DNA of 64,000 nt, taken from NCBI RefSeq assembly GCF_019320115.1, contig NC_089595.1, positions 107,524,158 to 107,588,157 on the forward strand, given 5' to 3'. The notes under the pieces were generated by a model, which saw only the letters and a program-made list of their open reading frames with translations, was not told the origin of the DNA and did not search any database. Shown in pieces: positions 36,795-47,487 of this stretch; within the stretch, counting starts at the first letter, position 1, and each line of letters starts with the position of its first letter. This stretch comes from Miscanthus floridulus. Taxonomy: Eukaryota; Streptophyta; Magnoliopsida; Poales; Poaceae. Both the position numbers and the translations under genes were made by a program.

Positions 36795-38334
36795 TGTTTA
36801 CACCAAAATTTGGGAAGAGGAATATGAGAACTCGAAGCTTCCAAGATCATATCAATCGAGGAATCAATTGCATAAGGATCGATATCAGCTGATTCAGATG
36901 CACTAGAATCGGCTTTCTTCAAATGACGTCAGTAGACAATGACAACGAGCTATGGTTGGCGTCGAGGAAAACATGCCAGACTCTATAAAAAGGGAAAGAT
37001 TAGGGTCCAAGTTATCTTAAATTAGGAATACTTTATTCTATACCAAAGATTGTAATGAGTCATGCTTGAGTAGGATTCATGCTTAGATTCCAGGTATAAA
37101 TATTGGACCCCGGCTATTGTAAAAGGATATTCAATCAATCAAATACAATTAACCTTTTTCAGCTCTGGCCAACCCTTAGGAGTAGTAGTAGAGTAGATCT
37201 CGGCGAGTTCTTCAGCAAGTAGGGCTGCATCAGTCTGGTCGACCTTCGGCTTGTCTATAAGTACTGTCATGGCTTATACTTTGGTTTGTACGGCTACATC
37301 GATTCGGTCGACCTCCACTGCGAGCTCTAGTATGAGCTAGTTATCGACTTTTGTCTAGTTCAAGTACGACTACATCGATCCGGTCGACCTCCACTGCTCG
37401 AATTAGATTAATGTCAAGTTATTGGCTCTATCTAAGGGTGGTGTCCTTTGGGTAGATTCATTAAGTTACCGATATTGCTAATGTTCTTATTGATATTAGT
37501 TTGTAGCAACATCAATTTGCTCGGTCGAGATCGATCTAGATCGGCCTCATATCCTTTTAGTCCGTTGTTTGCTTTGTCACAACATGATGTTTCTTACTCT
37601 AAGCGACGGGTTATGTTTCATCGGCTGTTCTATTTTGACCTTGATCGTGCATAGTACGTTGTTAAGACGTGTATGATCTTGAAGAGGTTTGCTGGTTAGT
37701 TAAATCTGGTCTATAGTTTGTTATTATGGCTGTAACGATCCGATCGATCCCCACTGATGGCACTGTAGATTTGGAGGATGCTAATTAGTAGATTTGTTCT
37801 CGATTAGGCATGACCTTAACTGTTTGCTGTGCCTACATCGGCTAAATAGCCGATCGCCTATGCTTTAATGCCTACAGTGTGCGTCCATGATTTTGTTAAG
37901 CGTGAATAGATCTGTGTACTTTAAGGGTTTGATTTGTTGTCTTTATCACGGCTGTATCGATCCAGTCAAACCCCACTGTTAGAGATAGTAGGTTAAGTCT
38001 GATGAGTCCATAGGTTTATCCATGTGAAATAGTCGATTGTTCACACGCTGTAGTCCCTTTTCACCTAAATCGGCTATTTTAGCCGATTCATTTGAGCCTT
38101 CACGTATAACATGTCTTTTAGAAAGCCTGTCGAAGTATAGATGGTTTTTACGGATTCTTTGGTTTGAGTTTGTTATTATCATCATAGCTGCCATCGATCT
38201 GATCGAACCTCACTATTGATGGTAATAGATTAGATTTAGAACGTTTGTAGGTCTATTTGTATTAGATAGTCGATTTGTTTGCATGTTATATCCTTTCTAT
38301 TAATCAATTGTGAAGGCTCCTTATCGTGCCGACA
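36795..38334 (+). mobile_element. solo LTR of a Gypsy-A-related subfamily, inside integrase
   Basis: It starts TGTTTACACCAAAATTTGGG, as the Gypsy-A 3' LTR does, and ends GTGCCGACA. It is flanked by GTCGA on the left and GTCGC on the right, a likely five-base target duplication with one change. Integrase coding stops on one side and resumes on the other (GKW, then SPNWEGPYWIK). The sequence is related to but clearly diverged from the Gypsy-A LTR and ends differently. It is therefore another subfamily reduced to a solo LTR by recombination. Confidence 0.8.
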
Positions 38335-38460
38335 GTCGCCTAATTGGGAAGGTCCTTATTGGATTAAACATTGTGCGCGTGGCAATGCTTATATTTTGGA
38401 AACGCTGGAAGGGGAAGAGGAGTTTGATAGAGCAATCAATGATTTTTTAAAGAAGTATTA
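38335..38460 (+). pseudogene. Gypsy-A integrase C-terminal tail
   Basis: NWEGPYWIKHCARGNAYILE and the closing FLKKY are the last residues of Gypsy pol, displaced 1.5 kb by the solo LTR. The stop is at 38459-38461. Confidence 0.85.
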
Positions 38461-38713
38461 ACCTAGCGTTTGGATTAATACTTGATAGTTGATTTGTTTA
38501 GTCATCGGCTCTAATAGCCGGTACCAGAAGGGTATCACCTTTAGTTCAAAAAAAAGAATTAAACCGAAGGGGTAAAAGCCGATACGATATGTATCGCCTA
38601 TAGAGCAAAAACACACACAAGAACAATCATGATTCATATTATACCAGTTTCAGAGATGAATTCATAAGGAAAAGGCAAAACTTTATTCATTCATTGTTTG
38701 CTCCTAGTATAAA

Positions 38714-39573
38714 CTAATCGAACACCTTGTTCGCAACATCTTGGGCTGGTGTGATATCTATAATGGCCGCTGCTGTGTCGTCAAAGTCCTCAATCAGCTC
38801 CTTGTGCATGTCAGGATCATCGACCATTGGGAAGCCTGGCTCCATGGTGCAGAGGTCGTGCCTGGTTTAGACTTACGCCACGGCCAGAGTCACCGATGTG
38901 CCACGACAAACACCATGGAGGGCAATCTCCTGGGCACACGCTAGGATGTTGTGTAGACGGTTGATGAGCAGAGGGCCTTGGGCATTGATGGCCGCCATAG
39001 CTGCGTTCACCGCCAGTTGGAGGGTTTTCAACTGTACCGTCAGGGCTAGCAATCAACGAGGCAAGAAGATTGTCAAAAAAGGGTCAATGAAGATAAGAAT
39101 GAGGGTTTTCTTGGAATTAGGCATACCTGCCACCATGGCATCGGACTCAGCCAACCTCGCTCGAGCGACGTTGGCTTCCTCCTCTACGGTGAGGAGGGTG
39201 GCCTGGGAGGCCTCGAGATGGATCTCAAGCTGACCGTTTTCCTAAGTTGCCTCGAAATAATGGTCCTTGGCAATCCTTCACTCTCAGAGGAAGCACCGGG
39301 CATCGTCGCTGATATACGAGTCAGAGGAGTCCGACAACGAGTCCGGCGTGGGGATGTCGGCAGGTGCAGCATTGGAGGGCCCATCGACCCTGGGAGGAAG
39401 AGGAAGAAGTCTGTTATTCAAAACAAATCTGTGGACAAGTTAGAGGATTATTCATTGCCATGAGCAGAGGGCATTTAGTATTACCTCATGCAGCGGAGGC
39501 GCTGGTTCATTAGCATCTCCTCCTCCAGGATCTGCTTCGCTGCATGCTTGCCGTGGTTATCTTCGCCGGCCAT
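38714..39573 (-). pseudogene. antisense coiled-coil gene inside Gypsy-A
   Basis: On the minus strand, exon 1 (39573-39485) starts MAGEDNHGKHAAK and ends at a GTAATA donor. A 95-bp intron follows. Exon 2 starts at 39389 and keeps phase (codon split AG|G). The protein continues with Ala/Glu-rich heptads (LEASQATLLTVEEEANVARA, then LAESDAMVAGM), probably a coiled coil, and ends TPAQDVANKVFD at a TAG (38716-38714). A second intron, near 39120-39055, and some stops are present, so it is probably not functional here. A TATA box lies upstream. It lies opposite in strand to pol. The function is unknown. I recall similar products annotated as hypothetical proteins in grass retroelements. Confidence 0.55.
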
Positions 39574-39698
39574 GGGTGCTGGTTTAGATCTTGAGAGGAG
39601 AAGAGGAAACTGCTACAGGGTTCTTGAAGGTAGAAGGACACGAGAGAATGAGAACAGTTGCGGGTGTAGATGTATTTAAGGTCAAAGCCCTTGGCTGG

Positions 39699-39706
39699 TA
39701 TTTATA
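39699..39706 (-). promoter_or_regulatory. TATA box of the antisense coiled-coil gene
   Basis: The minus strand reads GGCTATAAATACC about 125 nt upstream of the ATG at 39573. It is a canonical plant TATA box at a plausible distance. Confidence 0.55.
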
Positions 39707-39978
39707 GCCACAAAGGCGAGACAATAGATATCTTGGGACATGTGAAAGCAACCCCAATTAATGGAGGGGGAAGTGCTGCTTCACTAATACCAAGGAGAAC
39801 ACAGCGTTGATGACTGAGAAGGAATTCGTAGGGTTTTGTGATAAAAGCCATTTTCAGATTCAGTTAAGTCAGAGTAAAGTCAGAAATCAGAAATTGGCTA
39901 ATTCAAATCGGCTCTTCTAGCTGAACCAAAAAGTACAGTTATCATTAAGTTTAAGTGCTATAAATACTGAAATGTAAA

Positions 39979-42900
39979 TTACAAGTTAAGAGCATCATAA
40001 ATTGCTCGTGCTTTCAGTCGAATAACATCAACTTTTGTAATTTGTTGTTTATGTTCTTCGACTGATCTGGGAATGCTCTCAAGACTGCTGCGAATAGCTT
40101 TGCCTTCTTTGACCTTGGTCAACATTTCTTGCTTCTTCTGTTTGATAGCATTGGGGATCTGAGTCAAGTTGGACTCATGACGTTCGATGGTGGCTTTCAC
40201 ACTTTCTAGTTCTTTTTCAAGCTAAGGACACCTAGCTCTCAGCTGATTCTGTTCTGGTTCAATTTTGGAAGAAGAATTCTTCAAATTATCGATCAGTTGT
40301 GCTAATTCTTTGGCTTCCGATTTGTTAGAATTCTTCTTGGCCATCAAAGCTTCACGTTCAATCAGATTTCTTTGAGCCTTTTTTACCTTGGGATCTTGGT
40401 CTTCGATATTGGATATAGGTATCAAGGCCTCAGCAAGATTTGGGGTCAAATTATTCTTGATGGCCAAGAAGATTCTTCTCATTGGGTCTGCATCCTAGAT
40501 CAAATCGGCTGTATTCCTCTTGAGCATTGGCATAATGTCTTTTAGCTGATTTTTGGTCTCATCTGATAATGTCTCTTGGGAAGAAATGGCTGATAAGCTA
40601 ATCTCACTCTCATCTATATATTATTCAAAATTGAAGGAGTAGCTCAGAGCTGGAGAATTAAGTGCTTATATGTGAACAAAAGAAATCTTATTAGAAATGG
40701 AAAATGGGTTGACGATGAGATGAATGGTGAGGGGAACATAGTACCTTTTCTAGAAGAGACTCTGGCTGAGGAGAAGGAACAGCCGATGGTTGAATCGGCT
40801 CTAAACTTTCAATGCTAGTGTTTTTGGTTTATATTTGTTATAGAATGACAAGAATGAGCATATGAATTTCTTACCATCGACTGTTTGCTGAGTTGGAGAA
40901 TCAACGGTTTGGGTATTAGCATCAATAGGATCATCTTCAACTGGTGAATTATTAGACCTTTGCTCTTGTGTAGATTTTTTCTCAGGTAGTGTCTGATGTA
41001 GGAAAATGATCAGAGAAGAGTGAGAATTACATAAGATTAAAAGGCTTGAGGAGATACCTTGGTAGCATTAGGAGGTGAAGTAGAGAGGTTCTCATCTTCT
41101 GCTATTTTAGGTCTGTTAGAAGCATTGGTTATTTTAATTTTAATCGGCTCCTTAGGGGGATTAGCCGATGAGAGGTTGGTAGACACCGATTCAAGTGCCT
41201 GGGACAACAATTCGACATCCAAGGCAGATTGAGATGCAATAGTCGATGGCTATGAGAAAGAAATTGAATTAGAAGTTGAATATCATTTTAAAAGGGAAGA
41301 TAAGTTAATTTACCAGAGTAACTGATGACTTTTTTTGCAAAGTCTTTTTCTAGTGGTGATTTTCTGAGTTACACCTTTGGTTGCCTTACGTTTTGAAGAC
41401 TGATATGTGAGTATTGTTGGGGCAGCTGAGGTTTTCATCACTTGTTTTAGAGTGGGTGCAGTTGATCCCATTCTTGAGGATGGATATGGTGGATAATATT
41501 CTATGGGATACCCTTTCCTATTCACACTTGGCAGATCAAATTCGGTATCCTGCAAAAGAATTTGTTAGATGAATTGATAGGAGAACTTGTTAGATAATCC
41601 TTCTGAAAGAAAAGTAGTAAGTTACCTCACTATCAGAAACAAATTCTTCATCCAGGGCCAAATAGTTGGAATGAATTGGACTGTAGAAGAGGTGAGAGTG
41701 TCATTCTTGCCACCAGGAATCAAACAAATTTGAGGAGAAGGTAGCTCTTGTCCATTCATGCAGGCAAAGAGAAGGAAGGTTTGATCATCATCTCACTGAT
41801 ATCTTCTCTTGGCTTCAGAGTGTTTCTAAAGAATAGCCGAGGAGGTAGTTGATCAAGGCTGAATTAATAGGCCACAAAAGAAGGATTATAGAATTTATAA
41901 GTTGGGAGATTATCTAGGAGAAAAGAACCAGTAGCCATTTTACCACGGCCATGGCGAAATTCGGCTGGCAGTACACAGGGTTTGATAATATAACTAAAAA
42001 TTGCAGCAACTGTTTCATCTGAGCAACCTGATTCAAACCGAAATTTGACTGGCAGAACTAGTTCATTGTTTTCATCTTCATAATAAGGCAGCCAAGTCAA
42101 GATGTTTACATCAAACTCTTTGTAAAATTTCTTGAAAAGGTGGCCTACATCAACAACAATTGTTATGGTTGATGCAGCTTCACCATAATTCATACACTAT
42201 CGAGTTCTTCCTTCTTTTCTTTTATAATCTTCAGCAAAGTTAGAAGAAGGGAAGCTCAGATTCCTAAGATCGGGTCTTACAATCTTATGCATATACAGAT
42301 TCAGCCACAATTGTATTAACCATCGAGGGCCACTGATGGTATGCACTGGTTTATTTTTCAGTAATTGGACAGATACTTGGTGTATCAGATGATAAACATA
42401 CCCTAGCAGATATTTTCTGAGGGGGGGTCTCATTGTTGGCTGCTAGACGCTCTGCCATGTATTTATGATTATAAGTTGGTCCACAAGATGACCCACAAAA
42501 GATGAATTTTTCTAGCCACATATTCAGGAAAGCTACATGCTCTCTTTCATCAACAATCGATCCATCCCCAATATGGTTCAGAATATAGCTTGCTCATCCT
42601 GTGCAGTTTGATATTTTGGCTAATTTCTTGGACCCATCACTTAAGAAATCATAGGGTTGCATTGATCTTAATATTTTAAGGCCGGTCAACATGTAAATAT
42701 CAGCCAAAGTGATGGTCATTGGACCGTGATAAAAAACAAAAGCATTCAAAGTGTTGGACCAAAAGTAAGATACATAGATCAGAAGTGAGTCATTCCTCTC
42801 TATTCCAGACAGTGGGAGTGTCAGGCATTGATTCAAGTCATAAATTTTCCAATCTCTAGCCTTTTTCTCTCATACCCTACAGAACCAATCCCTCCATCCC

Positions 42901-43204
42901 TTAGGCATTTTGGGTCAGTTTCTAAAGGGAGTTTTGGTGTTCCAGAAAGACAAATCTACTATAGATTGTTTAAAGGGGATTCGGTTGGTTTCTTGATTGA
43001 TAAAATCAGATGGATCAGGGTCACCTATGGGTCTAAGATAATAGGCATTAGGAACAACAGCCGATGAAATCAAAATTTTGTTCTTCATTTTCTAGGAACC
43101 AGATAAGATGAATTTAAAAAGAGAGAAAAGTGCAGAGTAGCGGCTAACACTTGAAAGGCGAAAATTTGAAGGCATACCTCAGGAATGTGGACGATGGTTG
43201 CCAT
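39979..43204 (-). pseudogene. antisense plant-mobile-domain (PMD) gene inside Gypsy-A
   Basis: Exon 1 (43204-43178) encodes MATIVHIPE and ends at GTATGC. Exon 2 starts at 43091 after TTCCTAG. The product continues SSAVVPNAYYLRPIG, then FWSNTLNAFVFYHGPMT, then LADIYMLTGLKILR (near 42836-42594) and MNYGEAASTITIVVD (from 42193). These are hallmarks of the plant mobile domain found in some transposons and host MAIN-like proteins. Later exons include PIEYYPPYPSSRMG (41555-41310) and a Lys/Glu-rich coiled-coil end (40482-39979). Several stops lie between pieces, so this copy is decayed. A TATA box at 43378-43385 precedes it. Extra antisense ORFs are known in Tat-lineage Gypsy elements. The role in the element is not known to me. 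Confidence 0.7.
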
Positions 43205-43377
43205 TGTAGCCAAAATAGATCTAAATCTGAGGAAGGTTACTTGAACGACAACTTGGTAGAGCAGAGAATTTGCTAGGGTTAAGACTTTGGCGGTGGCGGC
43301 TTTGACTATTGAAACTTGCTCAAGAGAAAAGGGGAAAATAAGCAGGCCGAACAAGTTGGAAATAATACTGTTGGGGT

Positions 43378-43385
43378 ATTATATA
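43378..43385 (-). promoter_or_regulatory. TATA box of the antisense PMD gene
   Basis: The minus strand reads CTATATAATACCCC about 175 nt upstream of the ATG at 43204, just inside the 3' LTR boundary. Confidence 0.5.
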
Positions 43386-43506
43386 GAATTCAGCCCGAGA
43401 AATCAGGAGTCATACGTATATTTCAGAATGAGCAGTTGCAATACAGTGAGGAGATAAATAGAAATTTTGGAATAAAATTATTTTTATCCTAAAATTAGAG
43501 GGCATG

Positions 43507-45258
43507 TGTTTACACCAAAATTTAGGAAGAAAAACGTGGGAACTCGAAGCTTCCAGGACTGTGTCATCAAGGAATCGATTAGATGTGAATCGGTATCAGC
43601 TGATTTAGATGCGATGTCAGAATCAACTATTTTATAGATGATGTCAGCGGACGGCGTCAATGGATTATGCTTGAATGGCGTTAGGAAGATGTGTCGGACT
43701 CTACAAATAAGGAAGATTAGGGTCCAAGTTATTATTAAGTTTGGAAGTTTTCTTTTATTCCAAGAATTATAATGAATCGTATTTGAGTATGATTCATATT
43801 TAGATTCCGATCTAAATATTAGACTCTGGTTATTGTGAGAAAAAAAAATGAATACTTAATCAATACAATCTTTCTGGCTTTCGCCGTCGCATTAGGAATA
43901 GGAATATTGTAGATCTCGATGAGTTATTCAGCAAACAAGGCTGCATCAACTGATCGACCTCCAGCTTGCTTGTGAGTACCGTCATGACTTGTATTGTGCT
44001 TGTAAAGCTGCATCAACTGATTGATCTTTTATGAGCCATAATATAAGTTAGTTATCGATCTGTATCATAGTTTGTAAGGCTGCATCACCTTATTGATCTC
44101 TTATGAATCATAATATACATCAAAGTTATCGATCTTGTGTTAAATAACTTGTTATTTAATACAATATCAACAGTTATCGAATCTGTTAAGATTAGTAAGA
44201 TTTTCCTTGCTGTTTTTGTTGATTCACCAGATATCGATCTTGTTATAATTAATGTTTTTTAATTATAATAAAATCACCCGATTGAGATAGAGATAGAGAT
44301 AGATCGGCATCATATTATCTTAATTGATCATCCTTTGATCTGGTCACGCTTTAAATCTTATAATTTATAGCTTAATTCTGCTAGATCGGTTGTTTTATCT
44401 CTATTCTAATCAGACATAGTATGCATCCAAAGCCATGTTTTAATCTTGAATAAACTCACTAGTTAATGAGATCTAATCTAATAACACTGTCATAGCTGCA
44501 TCGATCCGGTCGAGCCTCACTGATAAGACTTTATATTAGAAATTATCGATTAGTGGTCTTGTTCATGATCAAGATATGTACTCTGTTTGTTTGCTATGAC
44601 TGCATCGGCTATTTTAGCCGATTTTCCTATACTCTCACGCATATAGCATGTTTTTATGAATCTGTCAATATATAGATGATTTTATAGATTCTTTGGCTTT
44701 GGTTTGTTATCATTATCATAGCTGCATCAATCCGATCGAACCTCACTGTTGATAATAATATATTAGACTTAAAACTGTTTGTAGATTTATTTATATTAGA
44801 TAATCGATTTGTTCGCATGTTATACTCTTTTCATCAAACTTATCGGCTATACGCTTTATATCGATCATGCTCTATTTAGTCGATGATGCTTTCTGATGTT
44901 CGATGAGCATCGGTTATTTTGATTTATATCATTATCATTTAATATTAGCCAATAATTCTTGATTTCAAGATCTTCATTTCATTGATATGCTGGATATCGA
45001 CTATTTAGTCGATAGCCTCATTGAATCGGCTATCTAGTCGTATATTTGGAACTGTTTGGTACAACACCGACATGTTCCACCTTAAATTACTAATAAGATT
45101 TTCTCTCCTTGTCAATTACAGGTCAAATTGACTGGCTCGTCATTGGATTTTCAGAATCGGCTGGTTCTGTGTTGAAGCCAAACAAATCTCTAGACTTGTT
45201 TCACTCAAATCTTCCGGCTTGTCGTGTATTGATCACGTCGCCATATTTTTATGTCAAC
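43507..45258 (+). repeat. Gypsy-A 3' LTR
   Basis: It starts TGTTTACACCAAAATTTAGG and ends TTTTTATGTCAAC(A). From about 44004 it aligns with the three 5' LTR pieces. It carries repeated ATCGATCCGGTCGA-type motifs near 44494 and 44719 and the hairpin ATCGGCTATTTTAGCCGAT at 44604. After it, LINE sequence begins. Confidence 0.88.
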
Positions 45259-45738
45259 GGAATCCAGGGACGGCTTCGAGTCTGGACTCGGCCCGTTGCC
45301 CAGCCCAGCCACTTGTCTGACTCTGCAGACGCTCGGCTGGCCTGCAATACCAGCGGCGAGGTGGCGTGTCAGCTCAACAGTGTTCACGGCGATTTCTGCA
45401 AGAAAAACTCGGTCAAAAGTGCTTTATCTGCATCCTCCCTTAGGACCCGTCTGGAGGAGCTCCGGGGGCTCCGGCTCTGGTACTGTTCATGCACTGTAGC
45501 ACGGAGCCGGCGGAGCTCGAAATCGTGGCTTCGCCGGCTCCTTCTCTTTTCGGCTTCTTTTCAGTTCATTTTGCGCCTCGATTTCCGAAACGGCTCCTGC
45601 TACAGTATCGCTGCAGTACCCGAGGTGAGGAGCCGAAGTCGCCGGGAGCAGCGCCAAACGCGTCCTTCGTTCGTCTCACACCACAATCTCACCGCTATCC
45701 CTCAGTTACTTCTCTCTACTACTCAAACCAGGCCTCTG

Positions 45739-47487
45739 ATGATCGATGGTGACAACCGCGCTTACTCACCCCGCATTACTGTGCCTGGAGATCATTCCGA
45801 TCGACACCTCATCAGGCCTGCTCAGGGCTATCGGACACGTACTAACTTCGCCGGCGGCGAGGCAGCTGATGAGCTGCATTCTACCTCCAGGCAATCTGCA
45901 TTATTCCTTAGGAGTGATGGCAACTCCCTGCTGAAGAAGTGTTTCAGGTGCTTATCCTTCGATCACCTAGTGGCCGATTGCAGAGACCATACAAAATGCG
46001 CCCGGTGCCATCGCTTAGGTCACAAGAGCTTTCAATGCAAATCCATCATCAACATGTCGACCCACTCTGCTGATACCTCCGACTCTACCGCCTCTTCACC
46101 CCGTGCTCGCTCCCCCGCCACTTCCGCCATGATCGCTGCCACCGGCAACCTTATCCACAACCACTTCGCCAACCCTGCTCGCCATGCCAACAATGCCGTC
46201 CACGGCCCACCGCTCCATGCCAATCCCCCCAATCCTCCCGCTCCACCACCCACACCTGGCGCTGGGTCATCCACCTCTGCTCCTGCCAGGCGTTCCATGG
46301 CTGAGGCGCACGTTAGCAACGAGAACTATGAGGCCTCAAGGGTGTACGCGTATGTCCACCTCGAGCAGGCGGTCCACAGCCCTCATCTCTTCATCCACTA
46401 CGCCATGGAGCAGGTCTGCGGCGCGCCTCCGTTCCACCTCGCGGCCTCTTCCCGCGGGGTCGGTATCATGGTGTTCGCCACCATGGAGGCTCGAGAGCAC
46501 GTGGTCTCCATGTCGCCTATCAACTACGACGTCAACACCATCTCCGTCGAGCCCCATGAGGAGGCTGACAACCGCTTCTATGCCTTCTACCACATCTACG
46601 CCGAGATCACGGCTGTCGACTTCCCCCTTGAGCACTGGGAGGAGGCTCTTGCCAGAGAGGCTCTGGGCGTAATAGGTAATGTCTGCTGCACTGACCCCGT
46701 CTGCCTCCTTGAAGTCGACTTTACTTCCATGCGTGCGGTTGTGCGCCTTGATCATGACCGTGAGGTCCCTGAGCAGCTCCTTGTGCGCAACCATAGCGGT
46801 CCTACTTCTATTGCCACCATATACACTATTCGCACCTGGCTGGATGCCAACCCTGTGCCTGACTTCTCCAACTACACTTTTGGCCCGGTGCCAGCTTTGC
46901 ATACTGCTCCCCACTGTCACCCTGTTGGCAATCCTCCCACCCAGATGCCTGCTGCTCCTGAAAACCTTGTTGCCACTGTCCTGGAGTGGGAGATCCCTAC
47001 TGCTACGCCCAACCTTCGCCCTGTCCGCACCAGGCGCGCCACTCCTTATCCCACTACTGCCAATGCTAGCTCTTCCAACTCTAACACCAACAAAGAGCCG
47101 CTCCTTCTTGCTCTCCCTTGGTATGGTGTCTGTGGGGTGCCTCTGCAGGAGGTCGATGAGGAGATTGTCACTGCAGACGCTGCCACTGCTCTGGCAGACC
47201 TGAGTCTGGACGTGCCGCCCGTGTTCTCCGCTGGTGGGCGAACTGAAGAGGAGCATGAGAGCCGTGCGCAGAAGAGGAGTGTCAGGCGCAAGAGGGCCAA
47301 GGACAGTGCCCGGAAGCTGCGCAGGAGCTTGAGGCTCAAGGAAAAGGAGGAGGCAACCTTCGAGCTCCCGGAGGACAAAGCCGCACGTGTCCAGCAGGCC
47401 AAGTTTGATTTCTCTGTCTGTGGTGTATCTGAGGAGGAGATTGCCGGGATCTCTGGTGTGGCGGCCTCGCCGTCCACTAGACAGTGA
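45739..47487 (+). CDS. LINE ORF1 protein, RNA-binding with CCHC zinc knuckles
   Basis: The open frame runs in from the adjacent LTR at 45109, but the first Met inside the LINE is at 45739 (MIDGDNRAYSPRI), giving 582 residues. Residues 69-82 (CFRCLSFDHLVADC) and about 87-100 (CARCHRLGHKSFQC) are two CCHC knuckles. A DUF4283-like block follows (FIHYAMEQVCGAPPFHLA, then FATMEAREHV). A Pro-rich linker and a basic C-terminus (RSVRRKRAKDSARKLRR) complete it. In plant L1 elements ORF1 binds the RNA to form the retrotransposition particle. It has no internal stop, so this ORF alone still looks translatable. The stop at 47485-47487 overlaps the start of the ORF2 frame. Confidence 0.8.
   Translation: MIDGDNRAYSPRITVPGDHSDRHLIRPAQGYRTRTNFAGGEAADELHSTSRQSALFLRSDGNSLLKKCFRCLSFDHLVADCRDHTKCARCHRLGHKSFQCKSIINMSTHSADTSDSTASSPRARSPATSAMIAATGNLIHNHFANPARHANNAVHGPPLHANPPNPPAPPPTPGAGSSTSAPARRSMAEAHVSNENYEASRVYAYVHLEQAVHSPHLFIHYAMEQVCGAPPFHLAASSRGVGIMVFATMEAREHVVSMSPINYDVNTISVEPHEEADNRFYAFYHIYAEITAVDFPLEHWEEALAREALGVIGNVCCTDPVCLLEVDFTSMRAVVRLDHDREVPEQLLVRNHSGPTSIATIYTIRTWLDANPVPDFSNYTFGPVPALHTAPHCHPVGNPPTQMPAAPENLVATVLEWEIPTATPNLRPVRTRRATPYPTTANASSSNSNTNKEPLLLALPWYGVCGVPLQEVDEEIVTADAATALADLSLDVPPVFSAGGRTEEEHESRAQKRSVRRKRAKDSARKLRRSLRLKEKEEATFELPEDKAARVQQAKFDFSVCGVSEEEIAGISGVAASPSTRQ

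Larger units (their letters stand above)
16236..45258 (+). mobile_element. Gypsy-A: outer Ty3/Gypsy retrotransposon hosting three insertions
   Basis: The 3' LTR is 43507-45258. The 5' LTR survives as 16236-16338, 17764-17878 and 29357-30382, which line up in order with 44004-45258 of the 3' LTR. The first 500 or so bases of the 5' LTR are missing. The LTR 3' end (TTTTTATGTCAACA) is followed by TTTTTGGCATGCCCAGTGGG, a leader typical of plant Gypsy elements. The internal order gag, protease, RT, RNase H, integrase is Ty3/Gypsy, with two antisense modules before the 3' LTR. The long 3' region and antisense genes suggest the Tat lineage; that is inference. All coding modules carry stops, so it is dead. 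No target duplication can be read because the 5' end is lost. Confidence 0.9.

Noticed and set aside
45109..45738. N-terminal 210-codon extension of LINE ORF1
   Set aside because: It begins in the 3' LTR of Gypsy-A and crosses the element junction, so it is a chance open frame.
46336..47256. 306-codon minus-strand frame
   Set aside because: It is an antisense shadow of GC-rich LINE ORF1 with no family resemblance.
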